From: Linyphia triangularis
Lineage: Eukaryota > Arthropoda > Arachnida > Araneae > Linyphiidae
Assembly (NCBI GenBank): GCA_963978545.1
Contig: OZ021722.1
Span: 107,398,442-107,462,441, forward strand
Reading direction: 5' to 3'
Length of the DNA: 64,000 nucleotides
Below, in pieces: positions 37,154 through 48,894 of this stretch. Position numbers and translations under genes: made by a program. Positions within the stretch are counted from its first letter, which is position 1, and each line of letters opens with the position of its first letter. The notes under the pieces are model-generated. The model was not told the origin of the DNA. It made no database searches and saw only the letters and a program-made list of their open reading frames with translations.

Positions 37154-38010
37154 AGGCCGATATCCTTGCTAAGGAGAATTGCAGGATTTCAACATCTCCC
37201 TCTTCCACGCTTACTTTTTTGGAATTGTACTCTCTGGAAAAATCAAAGATCTCGGAGGAGTGGAAAACACCCCAACCCATAATTGGTACAAGGGCTCAAA
37301 ACCGGGTTTGTCCCTTGACCTCCCGTGTGACAGACATACCCGGACTGTTCTATCAAGGCTTGCTAGCGGTCACATCAAGTGCCTAACTTTCAACGAGGGC
37401 ACGAAAACCTTTGCCACCTGCACCAAGTGCCAAAATCATCAGACCTCTCCTGAGCACCTCTTGGATTGCATTGGACTATCTAAGGAGGATCTCTTTGTCA
37501 CGCACTCTGGTCACCAAGGAAGAACAGAGGTGAGTTCAAAGATTGCATTGGGTTTATTGTTTACACTGCAAGCATAAGCAACGGGCCGCCACACCGAGGG
37601 GGAAGTAGTGAACTTCTTACGCTTACCGGGGCTGGTTGCGGCAGCGATTCCAAGGCGGTGACAGCTTTTCCGGTACACTTTACGTCAGGTCCACCGACCA
37701 GCGGTAACCTAAACACCAACTCGGTGTATCCTACAGGCTAACTGAGCCTAAACATAAAACTAAAAAAAACCAGCAAGCAGCCCCGAAGACCTTAACTAGC
37801 TGCTTTTATTTACCAGGCCGCTTGGACATGCGCTCTCGCCGATGTTGTGGCTGACCAATCAAGGTGAAGATGTGCAGAAGAGGTGCGCATGCCAGGTTGA
37901 ACCGTCACATCTTTAGCAATCCTCTCCTAGTCTTCGACTTCCTTTTAGTCAACGAACTCGTGGATCTTGTCTGACTCCGTCAGACAGTGAGGATTAGCAA
38001 CAACAACAAC
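37154..38010 (+). mobile_element. 5'-truncated non-LTR retrotransposon, 3' end with CAACAA tail
   Basis: An open frame at 37179-37577 ends a LINE-type polyprotein. It contains RHTRTVLSRLASGHIKCL and a zinc-knuckle-like CTKCQNHQTSPEHLLDC (C-x2-C, H, C), the C-terminal region that follows the RNase H domain in a family I recall as very common in spiders. A 3' UTR and AGGATTAGCAACAACAACAAC tail follow. An imperfect 13-bp duplication, AGGCAACTCG(A/C)TC, flanks it (37141-37153 and 38011-38023), as target-primed reverse transcription leaves. Only the last ~130 codons are present. Confidence 0.8.
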
Positions 38011-38512
38011 AGGCAACTCGCTCCCACACACAGAAGTAAGTGAAAGAATGATTCTTCAGACTCTCCAGCAGCAGTTAAATACCACTTCCACCTAATCACG
38101 TGCCTTCCACGTCATCCAGGCGAGTTCATTGCAAAATGTGGGGGTGGTCATCTTTCAATTTTAACTTAATTTTCTTATGTGAATACATTGAATTATTAGC
38201 CTTTAAAAAAATTTTAAGTATGTTTACTGTGGTAATTTGGACATTTTATAAGATGGTGATTTTGTAGAGTCATAATTATTCAGATATAACTTGCATTGGT
38301 CAATTTTGAAAATTTATTAGATGTGTTCAATAATTTGTACATTCCGCAATCTAAATTTTTCCTTTTCGTATATTTTGCATATTTTTCTAAACTGAAAAAT
38401 TAATAATGATTTTCATATGGCCTAAAAAGTTGCTGCAGCTTGTATTGATTGATATGATTAATTATTCCTAGAAATTTTTTAATATTTTGTTTATTAAATA
38501 AAGTAATCTGAA

Positions 38513-38703
38513 CCACTTTTCATTCGTGTGTATTGAAATTTTATAATTATGTATACTTTTATACTGTCAATTTTGAAAATTTATTAAATATGTTTAATAA
38601 TTATTAGATGTGTTTCAATAATATTTTGTTTATTAAATAAAGTAATCTGAACCACTTTTCATTCGTGTGTATTGAAATTTTATAATTATGTATACTTTTA
38701 TTA
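38513..38703 (+). repeat. local direct duplication, offset ~137 bp
   Basis: The stretch GAACCACTTTTCATTCGTGT through TATAATTATGTATACTTTTA occurs twice (about 38512 and 38650) inside the CACTA-like element. Confidence 0.85.
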
Positions 38704-39869
38704 TGTGTATTGAAATAAAATTATATTTTTATCAAATTTAATTTGTTTTACTTAATACTTATATATATACACAGTGTCATAAAATACATTTAAATCCTGT
38801 CGCGTTAAAAAATATTTTGAAAGTTAGTAAATTATTGCATTTTTTTAATGTTTTAATCAAATTGAAAGTCTAGGTAATCATAGTATAGATAACCAAATAA
38901 ATATATTATTATAGTTTGATATAAGAAAAGACTGATAGCTATTAATAAATTATTTTGTGTTACATGCTCATTTTGTGATATATTTTTTACCTTTCTATTT
39001 ATGTTGAAGGATTACCTTATTGCTTCGGAATTTTTTTTTTGTTTTAATTTATAATAGGACATAGAATATTTTGCTGTGATACAGAATTGTACTTTAATTT
39101 TTATGATTTTCATCCATTGAATATGGTCATTATTACTAACAAAACCTTTAGCAGAACACAAATGCCTTCTTGATATTGTAAACTGTGTTTAATACTAAAA
39201 TTAATCATATATTTTGTGGCAGAAGCTTTTCCATCTACAATTGTTTCTTAATATTTTGCAAAAGCAAACCGTTCACTTACATTTGTAAACCTTTTTTGTC
39301 ACTGGAAGTTTTTGTGTAAAATAGAGAAAAACTTCGCTTATAGGGGTAAACTGTTTCTTATACAGAAAAATTTCTGTGTATTTTATATGAAATTTATTGC
39401 AGAAAGTTTCCGTGTACTTTACGGGGGAAATTGTATTTTATATGGAATTGACCTTATTCAACACAGAAATTCTGTTTATTTTACAGGTGGAAATTGCATT
39501 TTGTATGGAATCAACGTACTTAATACAGGAAATTTTAATTTATTTTACGGGAGTAAATTATTTTGTATGAAATTACCGTATTTAATACGGAAAGTTTATG
39601 TTTATTTTACGGGGGATCAATGTTAGTAACCAGTCAATAACCGTTTTTAATACGAAAAGTTTCCGTTTATTTTACGGGAGAAAACTGTATTTTGTACGGA
39701 ATGACCGTAATTATTACTGAAAGTTTCCGTTCATTTTACGGGAAAAAACCGTTGCAATCAGTCAAAAACCGTATTTAATACGGAATGTTTCCGTATTTTT
39801 TACGGTTTTAAACTGGCGACCCAGCTGCCAGTTTAAAACCGTAAATTTGACGGGATTTTTTTTGCAGTG

Positions 39870-40120
39870 TAATATCATATAGATATTACGAGTTAATTCA
39901 AATTCAGTCTATATATAGAGCAACTTTGAAGACAAGCTATCTTTCAAACATATTAGGAATTCGTTCATATTCAGTTCCTCTATGTACATTTGGACATTTA
40001 GTTCATATATATGACAACTTTGTTCTCAGAATACCTTTCAGACATATCAGGAGTTCAGTTCGTTCAGCCATTTCATCAAAAATTCAGTTCATACAGAAAT
40101 TAGAATTCTGAAAAGAAATT
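39870..40120 (+). repeat. tandem repeat, right part
   Basis: Continuation of the array at 33296-33425: ATTACGAGTTAATTCAAATT, TATATATAGAGCAACTTTGA and CATATCAGGAGTTCAGTTCG. Confidence 0.72.
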
Positions 40121-40564
40121 CTGCTTAAGCTGAATTTAAGGAGGTGCATAATCCTTTTACTGCTGGATTCTATTAGGAAATATATATTTTTGAAGCCGAA
40201 GAAATTTTTAAAATTTGATCTGAAATTTTTAAAATGGCACTTATTGGCATTTTCATGTTTATTTGTAAAATATTGGAATCAGCAAATTAAAATTTAAAGT
40301 ATATTTGTAATAAAAAAAAAGATGCATTTCCTTTTTCGCCCCCTTTAAAAATTCCCTTCATTCATTGAGGGTTAGCAGACCGTGGCTCCGCTTGCAGCTC
40401 TTCCCATGGATATATGCGGCTCTTCAAGTTCTAAGTAACTTAACCCAAGAATGAAGTCAATTGATAAAGCAATAAATGGCAATACATTTGTTTTGATTGT
40501 GTAAATCCATTATAAACTTACTACGTAATCTTGAACACAAGAAATTAAGCAATTTTTTATAAAT
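40121..40564. other. unassigned intergenic DNA
   Basis: No coding or repeat signal recognised. Confidence 0.35.
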
Positions 40565-40893
40565 TACTAGGGGGCACCACCCCCTGCTCGCTAATGCTCG
40601 CCAACCCCATGGATCGCTATGCAATCCCCTTGGTTCGCGACGCGAACCAGGCTCGCTTCAAAGTGAGGTATTTAAAATATGCCCTAGAAAAAAGCTATTT
40701 CGGCTGCATAATCAATAAAATCCTTGAAAAGTGATATTGTGCCATGAAACTGAAAACATTGGATAATTTTTGATGAGTCACGATATTTTGGACGTCATTA
40801 TCTTACTGCTTATGTCGAGACGCGTTAAGCAAGAACAGTTTGGCAACGTAGCAGAACGTTTTTGGAAAATAATAAAAATAAACACTCTCGTGC

Positions 40894-41186
40894 GGGCTCC
40901 CGATAGCCTAGGCGGTAGAGTATCAAGCTCGTAACCGGAGGGTTGCGGGTTCTGTCATCGGATCGCCAAATATCGGTGTGTACCTAATGGGGGCTGGTGC
41001 ACATTAAATCTGTCGTGGCCTCAATGTCCTCTCGTTGGTGTGGTGGGGTCGGAGAGAGGGGTTTACACTAGAAGATTTCGATCTCGTATTCTTCTAGATG
41101 CTCAAAATTACGAGACGTATTTGGCTGTGTTAAGCACTTTATAAGTGGCAGAAATAGACAGTCGGTGGTTCCAAAACAAAACAAAA
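40894..41186 (+). mobile_element. tRNA-derived SINE with target duplication
   Basis: Head GGGCTCCCGATAGCCTAGGC holds a perfect A-box match (TAGCCTAGGCGG). A diverged B box, GGTTGCGGGTTCTG, lies about 35 nt downstream. The body carries TGTCGTGGCCTCAATGTCCT and the tail is CCAAAACAAAACAAAA. The sequence AACACTCTCGTGC occurs immediately before (40881-40893) and immediately after, as a target-site duplication. Confidence 0.8.
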
Positions 41187-41525
41187 CACTCTCGTGCACT
41201 TTATAAGTGGCAGAAATAGACAGTCGGTGGTTTCAAATCAAAACAAAACAAAACACTCTCGTGCACTTTATAAGTGGCAGAAATAGACAGTCGGTGGTTT
41301 CAAAACAAAACAAAACAAAACACTCTCGTGCACTTTATAAGTGGCAGAAATAGACAGTCGGTGGTTTCAAAACAAAACAAAACAAAACACTCTCGTGCAC
41401 TTTATAAGTGGCAGAAATAGACAGTCGGTGGTTTCAAAACAAAACAAAACAAAACACTCTCGTGCACTTTATAAGTGGCAGAAATAGACAGTCGGTAGTT
41501 CCAAAACAAACAAAACACTCTCGTA
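41125..41525 (+). repeat. minisatellite made of SINE tail plus target duplication
   Basis: The SINE's last ~56 bp (GCACTTTATAAGTGGCAGAA, then AGACAGTCGGTGGTTTCAAA and an AACAAAAC tail) plus the CACTCTCGTG duplication is repeated in tandem. CACTCTCGTG falls at about 41187, 41254, 41321, 41388, 41455 and 41516, i.e. a period of 67 bp with a last unit of 61. The number of CAAAA tail units varies between copies. Confidence 0.93.
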
Positions 41526-42199
41526 CATATGTTTAAAAAAGTTAAGTTATTTCAAAAAGCAATTTAAATTAAGGACTGGTTTTGTATGAAGCGCCAAAAT
41601 GATTAAAGTTGCACATCGAAATTTCTTAACGAAGCAATATTGGCAATCATATGTTTGCATAATCCTTTTAACGATACTTACAAAATAACACTAATTGTTT
41701 ATCCGCAATGCTGAAGTATTTATTCAATCGGTGTGAATGTGAGCATGGAAACCTTAATATTCTTAAAGGAAATTCCTTGCTCAGTTTTTATAGCCATGTA
41801 TCCGGAAAACTTTCGTTATAAATGTGTTGTTGTTATTTGCCGAATCCAAACAAATCTTTCTTGTTTTAATTGTATAAGAAAGAGAGTTCCCGGAATTCTA
41901 ATCCAAAAGAAATATACACATCTTGCATCTTTGTAAATATTAAATCAATACTTTTTAAACAGGCAATAACTTTTTTCTGTAGACTGTAATAAGAAAAACA
42001 AAATATAGTGAATCCAAGTTGTTTTCTGTTACCAGTTGTATTAGTCAAATTTTGAAAGATATATTGTGAAAGGCTTAATTGCTGAATTTGGAAATTCATG
42101 GATAAAATACATTTAGAAGATTTGTAATAGGATGTTTGAAGTCGTTGCCATTCTGCTAATAAAAATACAGCCGAATTCGGGCGGAACGTAAGAGAATTA

Positions 42200-42335
42200 T
42201 ATATATATAGATTAAAAAAAAAAAACTATTAAATGACACCAGTCCAAGACAAATATAAATGCAGTGACTGGTATTAAGTGTAATTAAAAGTTGAATGATG
42301 CTCCACAACCTTAGTTTTTCACAGTAGCAAGTGGT
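42200..42335 (-). repeat. fragment of element family A
   Basis: Diverged minus-strand match to the family A head (AAATGACACCAGTCC, TGTAATTAAAAGTTGAATGA, GCTCCACAACCTTAGTTTT). Confidence 0.55.
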
Positions 42336-42387
42336 TTCCCTGAAATTGTCAAGTATTGCATTTGTTCCAGCAAACCGAATTTGCTTA

Positions 42388-43062
42388 TAGTTCTAGAGGC
42401 GACTGCAATTTTTGAACCCCATCGAACATCATTCTGAATTTTTTATAGAAATTGGAGAAAAGTGAGTAGATTACGAATCCACTGGTCAGCCGTGACAAAA
42501 ATGGCCGAAACTGATCAAAAATCGACTTGGAATGAGTTGAACTAAAATCCGATTACCAAATATGTCATAACTTGCCAAAAAGAGAAGACACTTTTTCGTC
42601 TGGCAACCCACTGCATTTTGATTTTCAATGAGAAAAAGCGCAATTCACTTCTGATCTCTGGCTCGGAAAACTTGTATCTTGTAAAAGTAAGCCAAATTGG
42701 CGACATCAGTTACGTCATTAGTGACGTAATGTTTATTGCCAATTTGGCTCATTTGTTAAAGATGCGAGTAAGCCATAGCCACATATACGAATCGTCTGCA
42801 ACCTTCTTAATTGATAATTAAAGAGTAAGGGTTACCAAACAAATAAAAAAATTAAAAAAATGCTCATTATTTGGTAAGTTATGGTGGATTTGGCAATTGG
42901 ATTTAGTTCAACTTATCAAACGTCGAATTTTGACCAGTTTCGGCCATTTTTGCCATGGCACACCAGTGGATTCGTAATCTACTAACTTTTCTCCAATTTC
43001 TATAAAAAAAATTCAGAATGATGTTCGATAGGGTCCAAAAATTGCAGTCGCCTCTCAGTCTA
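42388..43062. mobile_element. fold-back element family B, copy 2 (complete)
   Basis: 675 bp, TTA on both sides (42385-42387 and 43063-43065), with TAGAGGCGACTGCAATTTTT at one end and TTGCAGTCGCCTCTCAGTCT at the other. Central TTACGTCATTAGTGACGTAA palindrome. Confidence 0.85.
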
Positions 43063-43124
43063 TTACAGATCTTTTAATAAGGAACTCGCCCGAATAAAAT
43101 AATTTTCTCTAGCATATAAACTTT

Positions 43125-43720
43125 ATCATATACAGTGTTCAATTAAGAACATCACCCATTTTAGCAGATACGTATTCACTAGCTAACGTACAAAGCTAGT
43201 CTAATTTGCATATCGGTTCATATAAAGAGAGGCGCAGCTTTTCCTGGCATTGACGAGCGCTAGTGAGCAGGTTAAGAGCCTTTTAGTTAGTAATAGTTCA
43301 AATTCATATCTGTAATGTTATACCATTAAGTAACGTGAGTATTTGTCAGGCTTATTTCCTTCAAGCAACGCTAGTGTAATTTATCAAATGGTTAGAAATG
43401 GTAATATTTCACATACTGACACAAACGTTATTTTACGGGAATGGTTATTATATAAATTGTGGAAAAGATACAATTTCAGTATAATTATAGCGGATGAACT
43501 GGATATCTTTGGAAAGGTAGTCCGCATAAATTGCTCATTGTTTAATGGACATTCCAAGATAATAGCATGTGATGTAGAGTGCGTCTTATGCATTAATGAG
43601 ATATTTTCATGCCTCTGAATAACTATACCTGAAATTTCATCTCGATCTGTTGAACGGGACGGCCGCTAGAGGTCCATATATTTGCAAAGTTATTTTATGA
43701 CCACCTTGTACATTAAATTA
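43125..43720 (-). repeat. repeat-derived region sharing an end with 25105-25205
   Basis: The segment 43609-43716 is the reverse complement of 25105-25205. The remainder holds short overlapping frames (91 and 69 codons on opposite strands) without splice or homology support. Confidence 0.4.
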
Positions 43721-44017
43721 GTCTCAAATACCAAAAGACATACCATTTAGCGATAATTAATGGCTGAAATCAAGCTTTGTTAGGATTATGATTCAGGCCT
43801 TGAAAATTTAGATTTTTTTTTTTATGAATAAAAAATGTCATCAGATTGGCGAATTTAGGCAAATTTGGCAAAAAAAGTCGCAACAAAACCTTATTATTGT
43901 TCAGTATCTTTATTTGCTACCAAGATGACGCTTTTCAAAAATAGTTAATACGGAGGCTATCTTCAAATATAATTTTGAAACACATCCGGTTTTAATATCC
44001 AATCAAATGTAATGTGT

Positions 44018-44543
44018 TTAAGGGGGTCTGGAACTAAAAATTAAAAAAATTCTTAATTTTTTGGGACATTTTAAAAAATAACAAAAGTATTTCTGAATAA
44101 AATGGTATGACATTTTTGTTTCTATCATTAGTAGAACTTGGAATATTGAAGTTTTTTTACATGACAACTACTGTATCTCGGACAGGAAACTTTGAGATTG
44201 TTTTTCACGATGATGGCTTTTTGTCCCTTTTTTTGAGTTTAAATTGATATAACCTAAAAACAACTTGTTATAAATACTAAAACTTTCCACAATTATTTCT
44301 TATATATATTTTTTTAATTTGTTTTCAGAAATTGTGTATTCTGATCTAACTTTTTTGTTTGTTTTTGGAGCTTAGGAATACTAAGAGTTTTATTCAGTTT
44401 TCGCTTAAAATATTTTTTAAAAGCTTTTTCTAAATATTTTATCGAAAAATCATGCAGACAACTTTTACTATATGAATTATAAGATGTAAGTTAATGCAAA
44501 AAGGAAGTAATTTTTTAAAAACGTTAGGTAACGTAAAAATTTC

Positions 44544-44584
<41 letters not shown>

Positions 44585-44739
44585 AAAAAAAAAAAAAAAA
44601 AAAAAATCTTTTTTTTTAATTTGAAAACTTTAAATAATTATGTTTGTTTTAATGCATAATACAATACTGTATCGAAATTTTCAGAAAAATATTTCTAAAA
44701 ATAAAGATTTATAGAATTTTGAGTCCTGGAACACATTAA
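44018..44739 (+). mobile_element. TTAA MITE family E, copy 1
   Basis: TTAAGGGGGTCTGGAACTAA at the left and, reverse-complemented at the right, TTAATGTGTTCCAGGACTCA: TTAA edges with imperfect inverted repeats related to family C ends. The centre is a T run of about 35 followed by an A run of about 24 (44547-44606), a homopolymer hairpin. Copy 2 lies at 49600-50760. Confidence 0.8.
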
Positions 44740-45260
44740 GATATCGAGACCTTTGAATTACTGAATAATATGTATGATGTATTTTAGTATGCAACACTTG
44801 TCTGTAACATTTAACGTTTCGATTTAGTGAACTGTAATTGGCTATCAGATTCCATTTTCATTACTTCCAGTCTTAACTTCTGGTGTAATTTTGGAAAAGG
44901 AAACCATTTAGGCGAAAAGAAACTCTTTAATTTATAAATCGTACAAGTCTGTATAACATTGGTAATTTAGTCTGGAAATGGTAACTCCATACAGATGAAC
45001 GTAAAGAGTAGTGCTATAATCTTCTCTCTATTTTAGAAAATTTTATTCATTTCGCGTATATTTGTGTCGGCTTGATTGTTAAAATAGAATAAAATTTTAG
45101 CAAATTTTTATACTTACTTTTGAATGCACGTATTATTAAAATAATTTTCTTCATTTAGAAAACAGAAAATTACTTATTTTAGATTTTGTTTTTAAATTGG
45201 ATTATGTTTTTAAAACGCATATCGGAAGACGTTTCAACTTAAATTATGTATAAATATTTT

Positions 45261-45795
45261 TACTTTCAATTACCCATATGTATACATAGGGTAATGAAAG
45301 TATAGCATTCAATAAAAAAAAAAATTAAAAAAAACCACATTTCTCTACATTTCGTAACATTCTGATTTCAAAAAAATGATCTAGAAAAAATGTCTGCCTG
45401 TGTGTGTATCTGTGGTCAGCATAACACCCGAACAAATTGACCTACGATGATCAAATTTGGTATGCGGGTAGCTGGTGGCCATGGGACCTACCATTAAGGT
45501 TTTCGTCAAAATTGCGCATGCGCATAAGGTAGCTGCCATTGAAAAAATCATGTTTTTCAGTAATTGCTAAAAAATGGCTCAAACTATTTTGTTTAAAATC
45601 ACTGTGGTAGTGCCTCTTAATGTGACCTAAACGTCCCAACCTCCGAAATTCAAAAACGAATTCCTTTAACACACAGTTCTCTTTCCTTGAGCATACCTCA
45701 ACAACGATTGTTTTTCTTCTCTTTTCAGTTTCACTTACAAGAAAGGATAATATACGAATTATCGAAAAGTATATCGCCAAAATCATCACTTTGGC

Positions 45796-45826
<31 letters not shown>

Positions 45827-45977
45827 GTAAAGATTCATTAAAGAATTATCGCAAAAAATACCACCAAAATGGCCGCTTTTGCTAAATAAATGATGAAAAT
45901 GTAAAATCGGTAAATGACACAAATCCACGTCAGTATTATAGTGTAATTGAAAGTTGTGCGATGTTCCACACCCCTAG
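45261..45977 (-). repeat. interspersed element family A, copy 8
   Basis: Full-length minus-strand copy from the TTACCCATATGTATACATAG palindrome to GTTCCACACCCCTAGTTT. Confidence 0.87.
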
Positions 45978-45979
45978 TT

Positions 45980-47640
45980 TCCATTGGAATGCTTATAAAA
46001 ATATTGGTTTTGAATTTTTAAAAGATAATTATTAAATAGCATTCGTAATTAAATTTTTCTTGAGTAGAAAATAATACAACATAAATGTATCGTAATTAAG
46101 GCGTTCTTTAATGTTATAAACATATGCCACATGGCGATAATTTTTCATTTGGCGAATAAGTTAGTAAACAATCTCTAATAATAACTTCAAAATTAACATA
46201 AAACACTGCGACTTCAAAACGCTCAACGAAACAGCTCATTTGGTTTTTCCCTTGTAATTGGATTTTCTTTCATATACGCAAAACGGTACCAAAGAACATA
46301 ACAGGTGTCTATCGAAATAGTTTCATTTAGCTAAACTAATTTTTTAAGGTATACGTATAGGTTTCAACATTTTTTTTTTTAATTTTCAATTTAAAAATTA
46401 GACCTTTGCACCTTGAAAAGTGCATTATTTGTTAAACTGTTTCCAATAAAAAAAATTTTTAATTTCTTCAATTTTAATAATTAATTAACATTTAATCAAC
46501 TAATTAGGGTAATTACGAAAGGTAATGACAAATATTCTAATTAACCCACAGATACAATTTTGGTGTTCAATAATGCGGAATACCCTGCTCTATGTTTTGA
46601 CCCTATTAATAGAATTTTACCGTGTGTATATTTTGTGATATCTTGCTTTAAGTGAATCTATTAGAAAAATCCAAGTTTTTTTTATACAGAATCTTATCTT
46701 TAAAATTCAATTAAAAAAATATTTATTTACAAATCACTTAGTATTTAGGGTCAAAACATTCAACAATGTATGCAGATTATATAGCATAAAATAAATTTCA
46801 AAAAATATTATTTAAACTGGAGTTATTACTGTTTGAATGAAATGCAAAATAGAAAAAACTACAATCTGAGACTCACTTTTAAAAAAGTATTTTTTATATA
46901 ATTTTTTTTTATTATTATTATTATTATACTAATTATTATACATTTCCTTTTTAGTATGCTCCTCCATCATAGGGTTTCCTTCTTTTGTGTTGTTTTTATT
47001 TTGCTTTTGTTTTTTACGGCCTTACAAATCTTCCCCGATTTTTGCGAGTTTTGCGATTTGAAGCCTATACGTATACCTTAAACAGTATTTATTGGTACGC
47101 AATTAAGTAGCTAACAACTGTCACTTTTGCATTTCAAAGAAGTATTTTTAATTATTAAGAATCGTTAAACCGATATAATCTGCAATGAAAAGAATAACAT
47201 CTAATCAGTCATTCCAAACGCGATGAATATACTATACCCTGAAGCGATATCTTTTAATAAATATCTCTGTTTCGCTATCTTCCTGTGCATTTCTTGCTCT
47301 TTGATTTCTTTTATTTCATCTAATTAATGAAGTAATAACTAAGCTGAATACACACAGACCCAATCAATGAGAAGCCTAATATATTTCTGCCAACATCGCC
47401 TTTTTTGCACAGTGTATCTTACCTCCAGGCTATACAGACGTTAGCGCAAGATGAGCTAAAAAACGTACGACAACTTCTGTCGTATTATTACGTCAAAACA
47501 TCTACAGATGCAGGTGAGGCACGTGGTTCCAAACTTTATCTAACCCAGTTTCAAAATGTCTTACTTCTTTTCTTTCTTTTTAACTAATTTCTTACAGATT
47601 ACCATACTCATCTTAAGTTTTTATTTACAACAGCCATTAT
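45980..47640. other. AT-rich DNA, nothing recognised
   Basis: About 1.66 kb without shared repeats or credible frames. A (TTA)n run lies near 46910-46927. A 60-codon plus-strand frame near 47405-47587 has no other support. Confidence 0.4.
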
Positions 47641-47646
47641 AAATCC

Positions 47647-48128
47647 TAGACTGAGAGACGACTGCAATTTTTGGACCCCACAGAACATCATTCTGAATTT
47701 TTTATAGAAATTGGTGAAAAGTGAGTAGATTACGAATCCACTGGTCTGCCGTGGAAAAAATGGCCGAAACTGGTCAAAAATCGACTTTTAATAAGTTGAA
47801 GTAAATCCAATTGCCAAATGCGCCATCACTTTCCAAATAATGAGCATTTTCTTTTTATTTAGTAACCCTCACTCTTTAATTTTCAATTAAGAAGGCTACA
47901 GACGATTCAGATATCTGGCGACTGTCTACTTGCATCTATTAAAAGGGAGCAAAGTTGGCAATAAACATTACGTCACTGATGACGTAATTAATGTCTCTAG
48001 TTTGGCTTAATTTTAAAAGATACAAGTTTTCCGAGCCAAAGATCAGAAATCGTTTGTGTTTTTTCTCATTGAAAATCAAAATGCAGTGGGTTGCCAGACA
48101 AAAAAGTTTGTTCTTTTTGGCAATCGGA
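47647..48128. mobile_element. fold-back element family B, copy 3 (truncated)
   Basis: Starts TAGACTGAGAGACGACTGCA and passes the central palindrome, but stops near TTGGCAATCGGATC without the second terminus. The adjoining 48130-48205 is a fragment of the MITE seen at 27253-27708. Confidence 0.8.
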
Positions 48129-48353
48129 TCTTTACTTTTTGTTTCATTCTTCAATTAATCCTTTTTTTTTTTTTTTTTTTTTTTGTTACCTAATTTTAAA
48201 ATCAGGGAATCCTTGTAATATAGTCTTAACATGCTCTTTCTACATAATTCGAATAAATAGCATTTCCTGTTCGGTAAAATTTCTAGGAAAACGTACAATA
48301 ATTCTTACATTTAGGTCTAAGAAAGTCCGGCATTTTATAAAGTGGATAAATAT

Positions 48354-48816
48354 TGTTGCCCAAATTCTCTGTATATAGTTGTGAATAGTGACGTATTATT
48401 TTAAAATTCTATTGTAAATTATTTTATCTTATTTTATTTATTAACAGCGATAATACAGGTTAGAAAAAGGTGGCAACACCTAAAGCAATCGGGAAATTTC
48501 AAGATATTTCTTTTATTTATCGAGTTGGATGGATGTTTCGAGAATGTTCTCAAGCGCCTGTATAAATAAGACCGCAGATCGGGAAAGTTTTTCGTTTGAC
48601 TTCGGAACTCGATGAAAGCGGATCGCTTTTCCTACCTATTGGAGTGAACATGTATAATCGCTGTATTCAAAGTTGTTTTTATTGAAGCTTGTGTTGAAGC
48701 TTGGTAGCGATTGCACTGTTCTTCGAATGACTTTTGTGTGTTTTCTGCAGTGAATAAATAATAGTTTTTATCTTAAAAACTGTGCCATCATTGCCTCAGT
48801 GGAAAAATTCATAACA
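48354..48816 (+). mobile_element. solo LTR, family F (copy 2)
   Basis: 463 bp, TGTTGCCCAAATTCTCTG to AAAAATTCATAACA, with ATAT duplicated at 48350-48353 and 48817-48820. Confidence 0.9.
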
Positions 48817-48894
48817 ATATTCTAAAGAGTGGCTGAGGTTCATACATCAGCGATAACATATATAACCAATACACATTAAAGGTACATTTCCTAT

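Larger units (their letters stand above)
34167..39869. mobile_element. 5.7-kb CACTA (EnSpm/CMC)-like element with 2-bp TSD
   Basis: Left end CACTGTAAAAAAAAACCGTC, right end GACGGGATTTTTTTTGCAGTG: inverted, with the CACTG terminus of CMC/CACTA-type elements. TA flanks both sides (34165-34166 and 39870-39871). Removing the element and one TA restores a unit of the surrounding tandem repeat without a gap, which independently confirms the boundaries. Subterminal zones carry repeated CCGTATTTAATACGGAAAG and TTTCCGTTTATTTTACGGG motifs on the right (39330-39840), and fewer on the left. I find no transposase, so it appears non-autonomous or gutted. It has received later insertions (36263, 36900 and 37154 regions). 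Confidence 0.85.
40567..42210 (+). mobile_element. mobile element with CTAGGGGGCACCACC head and TATATATAGA tail
   Basis: Head CTAGGGGGCACCACCCCCTG, GC-rich for this window, and tail AATTATATATATATAGATT, the same tail type as the element ending at 15690. The interior hosts a SINE and a derived minisatellite (40894-41525). Superfamily not assigned. No intact frame. Confidence 0.45.

Noticed and set aside
37179..37577. 132-codon frame as a host gene
   Set aside because: It is the 3' end of a non-LTR retrotransposon, with zinc-knuckle-like motif, CAACAA tail and target duplication.
40894..40965. Possible tRNA gene
   Set aside because: A box is good but the B box is diverged and no cloverleaf closes. 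A SINE body and TSD follow. The same reasoning applies to 34080-34149.
41125..41525. CRISPR-like array
   Set aside because: The 67-bp units are contiguous without unique spacers. They are a minisatellite derived from the SINE tail. The 55851-56145 repeat fails for the same reason.
45451..45928. Two overlapping minus-strand frames as genes
   Set aside because: Both lie wholly within family A copy 8.
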